DNA of 64,000 nt from Alloascoidea africana (taxonomy: Eukaryota > Ascomycota > Alloascoideomycetes > Alloascoideales > Alloascoideaceae): positions 310,001 through 374,000 of the forward strand of contig JAKTTT010000013.1 in the NCBI GenBank assembly GCA_030581615.1, read 5' to 3'. The position numbers and the translations under genes are program-made. This document shows positions 60,757 through 64,000 of this stretch, piece after piece. The notes below the pieces were generated by a model. It searched no databases. It saw nothing but the letters and a program-made list of their open reading frames with translations, and was not told the origin of the DNA. Within the stretch, counting starts at the first letter, position 1, and each line of letters starts with the position of its first letter.

Positions 60757-61622
60757 ATGTTTACAGGAATTGTTGAACACATTGGGAGTATGTATTGCCT
60801 TGGCTTTTTTGATGTGGAGTAGTGAGCATTAGTAGTACTAAACATGTTTCGTCAATAGCCGTCTCTGAGTATTTGGCCACGGTCGAGTCCGAATCAGGAG
60901 GAAATGGCGCCGCTGTCTTGATCACAGATGTAGGCCCTATTTTAGATGATGTCCATATGGGTGATAGCATTGCTGTTAATGGTATGTAGCACTGGTTTTT
61001 CTCTGCCTTAAGATTATTAATACTCATGACTTCTGTGCTATTAGGAACATGTCTCACGGTGACGGATTATAACCCGGAAAAATCTTGGTTCAGACTCGGC
61101 CTTAGCCCAGAGACTTTAAAGCGGACAAACCTCGGCGAATTGAAAGCCGGAGATCATGTAAACTTGGAAAGAGCCGTATCTGGAGAAGTTCGCTACGGCG
61201 GCCATTTGGTCCAGGGACACGTTGATACGGTAGCTACAATAGTATCAGCCGAACCCGAGGGAGATGCTCTCAACTTTACTTTCAAACCCAGAGAACAAGA
61301 ATACTTGAAGTATATCGTGGAAAAGGGTTTTATCTGTGTCGATGGCACATCCCTCACAGTAACATTTGTGGACTCTGTGGCCGGTACGTTTGGAATTAGC
61401 ATGATTGCCTATACGCAAACCCGTGTTGTCCTTCCCTCGAAACCCATCGGGGGGCTAGTGAATATCGAAGTGGATCTTGTAGGGAAACTCCTCGAGAAAC
61501 AGGTCCAGGTGCATCTACAGGCAGAATTGGAAAAACAGGACTCGGTTCTGGGCAAGTACATTGAAAAGATTGTAGAGGCAAAAGTGGAGGCAATTGTCAA
61601 TCAGAAACTAAGTACTAAATAG
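60757..61622 (+). CDS. RIB5: Riboflavin synthase, three exons
   Basis: Exons 60757-60787, 60859-60981 and 61045-61622 encode 243 residues (yeast Rib5 238). Introns of 71 and 63 nt both start GTATGT; the first has a TACTAAA branch-like site. The joined N-terminus is MFTGIVEHIGTVSEYL, the family start. The enzyme turns two molecules of dimethylribityllumazine into riboflavin and a pyrimidine. The two tandem barrel repeats are visible: DSIAVNGTCLTVTDYNPEKSW in the first and GFICVDGTSLTVTFVDSVAGTF in the second. GGHLVQGHVDTVATI links them. Exon 1 is only 31 nt long, so gene finders may miss it. SQT1 converges 54 bp downstream. Confidence 0.95.
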
Positions 61623-61676
61623 AAGCATGAACCTAAACAAAAGGTGCCGAAAAAAAAGAAAAAAAAAAGCATGAAA

Positions 61677-62930
61677 CTACTGGTCGTTAAATACAAGAGC
61701 AACACCCTCATCTCCAGCAGTTATAATCCTCTTTCCGTTATCCTGGATGGCAAAATCCAAGACGCCATCGTTATGGCCAACTCCTTTAAACATTTCTTCT
61801 CCAGTCCTCACATCCCATTTTTGCACAAGACCTCCTGTGTCACTAGAAATCAAAATATGCGAATCAGCTACAAACTCGAGCTTGGTGATTACCCCAGAAC
61901 ATTGGATCGTACGGCGGATTCGCCAGGATCCAGTATCGTAGAGCGTAATCTGCCCGCTGATGTTGCCCGTAGCGAGAAGAGGGAGTGATGGACACCATGC
62001 TAGAGCCTCCAGACTTGCATCGTTAATGTCTTCTAACGTCTTGGCCTGCTGTTGTTGCTTTGTATCGATAACGTTCACAACATGGCCCGCCTTTACGGAT
62101 ACAATCGCCAAGATGCCTTCTCGAGATCCTGCTGCTAGCGTTGCTTCATCTTTGCTCAACGCTACTGTGATCCAGGGTGTTTCCAACTTGAAATCCGAGT
62201 CTGTAAGCTTGAAAGTATAATTCCCAAGGTAACAATTCCAGCAGATAATTGTGCCATCCTCGGAGGCACTTATCAAGTTGAGAGAATCCAGATCCGCCGA
62301 ATTGACAAAAATCCCAGCAGTCGTTTCCAGAGAATGGTTGAACCCAGACATGACTTGCTCGATAGCAGGCTCTAAACTGTAGCACCAAACAGACCCGTCC
62401 TGTGCTCCAAAGGCAAACACAGGCTGTGATGGATGAATACTGAGCCAGGTAACCTCTTCAACAACGTCCAGGGACCCTAGAAACTGCCATTGCTGGCCCC
62501 GTCGCAGAGCCTTCCATGATCGTACTTTACCAGCCATATCTCCAGTTATCAAATAATTTCCACACGATGTGAAACCTCCCGCGATCACAGACTCCTGATG
62601 ATTTGTCAGCTGTGTCAAAATCTTGGGTGGGTTTGAATTTGTGGTCCACAGGTACCCCGTATTGTCTCCTCCTCCAGTGACAACCACAGGCAGAGTAGGA
62701 TGGGTCCGGACCATAAAGATCGAATCGGTGTGCTTGTCGAAATAGCTCGAGCTGTTGTTTTCCATGTTTATTTCAATGTAGTCCTCTTCTCGTTCGTCCT
62801 CATCCATTTGCACATCCTCTCCTTCCTCTGGTGCATTACCTGATCCTTCAGCTGTGTCCAGGATTTCTTCCACGTCATTTGGATCTATGAATTCTTCGTT
62901 ATCGCTGTGGTCTTCTTCACGGACTACCAT
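61677..62930 (-). CDS. SQT1: WD40 ribosome-assembly chaperone Sqt1
   Basis: 417 residues from the ATG at 62930 (yeast Sqt1 431); the frame goes on upstream to a TTG only. An acidic N-terminus (about 50 residues rich in Asp and Glu) leads to a WD40 propeller beginning YFDKHTDSIFMVRTHP and VVTGGGDNTGYLWTT. Further blades include GFTSCGNYLITGDMAGKVRSW, FAFGAQDGSVWCYSLEP, ISASEDGTIICWNC, AWCPSLPLLATGNISGQITLYD and the closing IQDNGKRIITAGDEGVALVF. The blade order and the YFDKHTDS start match Sqt1. Sqt1 holds the nascent end of ribosomal protein Rpl10 (uL16) and delivers it to the 60S subunit. Confidence 0.9.
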   Translation of the reverse strand: MVVREEDHSDNEEFIDPNDVEEILDTAEGSGNAPEEGEDVQMDEDEREEDYIEINMENNSSSYFDKHTDSIFMVRTHPTLPVVVTGGGDNTGYLWTTNSNPPKILTQLTNHQESVIAGGFTSCGNYLITGDMAGKVRSWKALRRGQQWQFLGSLDVVEEVTWLSIHPSQPVFAFGAQDGSVWCYSLEPAIEQVMSGFNHSLETTAGIFVNSADLDSLNLISASEDGTIICWNCYLGNYTFKLTDSDFKLETPWITVALSKDEATLAAGSREGILAIVSVKAGHVVNVIDTKQQQQAKTLEDINDASLEALAWCPSLPLLATGNISGQITLYDTGSWRIRRTIQCSGVITKLEFVADSHILISSDTGGLVQKWDVRTGEEMFKGVGHNDGVLDFAIQDNGKRIITAGDEGVALVFNDQ

Positions 62931-63655
62931 TCTGAAAAAAAATGATTTGAAATGTTTATCACTTGTCAAAAAAGTGAAAAAGCAGAAAAATACTGAAAAA
63001 AGATTTGGGATTACGTAACGGAGTGTATGGTTACCCGGTTTGTATTTTGATGTTGAGGAATTTTGCTTTCGAACTAACGTAGTTCGCCATCGAAAGCCTT
63101 ACAAGTGATATGGCTTCACACATATGAGAATTAGTTTACTACTCGCCACGATCAAACCTGCCTTTTATTAGCTCACCTTTTTTTTCTGAATAGTTCTGTC
63201 TAGGTAAGAAGAGCCATTTTCTTATTTCTAATAAACTCCTTACAAACTAGGTTCCGTGCTTCAGCATATATAATACCAACAGCAGAGTATCGAAATGCTG
63301 TATCTAATCAAGACCAGTAGTAGTAATATTCCATCCATCTTCAGTAGGTGTTATAGACCAAGGGTGTGGTGGATTACACAATGAGTACCAATTATCAATG
63401 GCATCTCCCTAGCGTCAGATAAGAGATGGGAGAAAACCTTGTCCATAAAGGTCCATATTTCCAAATCCTGTCTCATAATGAGCTTCAATTAATCCGGGAT
63501 CTTTCTGGATGTTGATGTTTGATCTTGTGTGATGGCCTGGATAGCTAGAAGACGTTTGATACACGTTGTCTAAGATTTACAATTCTAAAGGAATAAATTG
63601 GGTGGCTTTTCGTTGGTAAGTTATGGTATATAGCAAAACATTGGTCATAACATGT
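62931..63655. other. Intergenic: SQT1 promoter and protease 3' flank
   Basis: 725 AT-rich bases between two minus-strand genes. The SQT1 side starts with poly-A and AAAAGTG runs. Nothing else recognised. Confidence 0.5.
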
Positions 63656-64000
63656 TCAAATCATTAAAAAGAATCCCAAAACGGACACTAAAAGCGTGGA
63701 AAATGAGAAGCTAAAATTGGATGCGAGATCTGTACTCCTTGAGATTGTGGAATTGGCGCCGGCGGTCTTGGGGACACCGTCTTTGCCTGCCCGGATCTCC
63801 TCAATGTTGGAGCTGCCAGACCCCATCCTTGCGGTTGCAAGATGAATCTCGTTATTGTCGAGATCATAAACAATGTAAAAGTTTCTCAGAAAGTTTTGGC
63901 CGAGTATTGTATGGTTTATATCTTGCGGTACAATTGTCAAAACAGTATCATTTTCTCCTGCATTTTCCCTGTAAGTGTCGGGGATCAAAAAGCTTTGAAT
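63656..64000 (-). CDS. GPI-anchored aspartyl protease, yapsin type (partial, 5' end outside window)
   Basis: The C-terminal 114 codons of a gene entering from the right edge. IQSFLIPDTYRENAGENDTV leads to the block HTILGQNFLRNFYIVYDLDN and NEIHLATA, the closing part of pepsin-fold proteases (compare ILGDSFLRNAYVVYDL in yapsins). A Ser/Asn-rich stretch follows, then the hydrophobic end FSFSTLLVSVLGFFLMI, which fits a GPI-attachment signal. The two catalytic Asp motifs lie outside the window, so activity cannot be judged. Yapsins act at the cell wall on secreted proteins. Confidence 0.8.
   Translation of the reverse strand: MQSFLIPDTYRENAGENDTVLTIVPQDINHTILGQNFLRNFYIVYDLDNNEIHLATARMGSGSSNIEEIRAGKDGVPKTAGANSTISRSTDLASNFSFSFSTLLVSVLGFFLMI

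Overview
The window looks like nuclear DNA of an ascomycete budding yeast (Saccharomycotina) of an early-branching, intron-rich type. Ten genes carry introns that can be placed from protein homology, 52-331 nt long, usually with a CTAAC-like branch site just before the 3' splice site. CTG codons fall at conserved leucine positions in several genes (for example the asparagine synthetase P-loop region), so the CTG-Ser and CTG-Ala clades are unlikely. A secreted AA9 copper polysaccharide monooxygenase, a family rare in budding yeasts but reported from Geotrichum, makes a Dipodascaceae-like yeast the best guess. This assignment is inference.

Layout. 1-5 kb (all minus): cut-off NudE dynein regulator, VPS62-like protein, membrane RING-H2 protein. 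5-10.6 kb: tail-anchored unknown, mitochondrial pyrophosphatase PPA2, and a three-exon DCP2 decapping enzyme with a long tail holding 14 leucine-rich motifs. 11-15 kb: large F-box protein with a C-terminal hydrophobic segment, divergent from the TRAPP subunit TRS20. 15.7-21 kb: kinetochore DSN1, Mediator MED22, a DAHP-synthase homologue lacking key active-site residues, and RCF3. 22-27 kb: a broken or oddly spliced F-box gene, a 2.4 kb gene-poor gap and the AA9 enzyme. 27.4-41 kb: mitochondrial IF2 (IFM1), a myristoylation-type protein with an SH3BGRL-like end, the ADCK-type kinase MCP2, and LYS2. 41-49 kb: IRS4-like EH-domain protein, a CAP/PRY secreted protein and a 2.9 kb gap. 48.7-64 kb: PRI1 and PRE1 divergent, DAM1, asparagine synthetase, an ERT1-type zinc-cluster regulator divergent from the glycogen brancher GLC3, a proteasome-chaperone-like gene only 33 bp from RIB5, SQT1, and the end of a GPI-anchored aspartyl protease.

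Most genes are single-copy housekeeping genes in the compact, mixed-strand order usual for yeasts; no operon logic applies. Functional themes recur: kinetochore (DSN1, DAM1), proteasome (PRE1, PAC3/4-like), amino-acid synthesis (LYS2, ASN, the DAHP-like gene, with Gcn4-type sites before the last two), mRNA decay and translation (DCP2, IFM1, SQT1). No transposon, virus-like element, CRISPR array, rRNA or complete tRNA gene was seen. The most noteworthy items are the DAHP-synthase pseudoenzyme, the AA9 enzyme with a six-cysteine tail, the DCP2 motif array, a GC-AG intron in PRE1, and DSN1 with a very long basic AT-hook extension.
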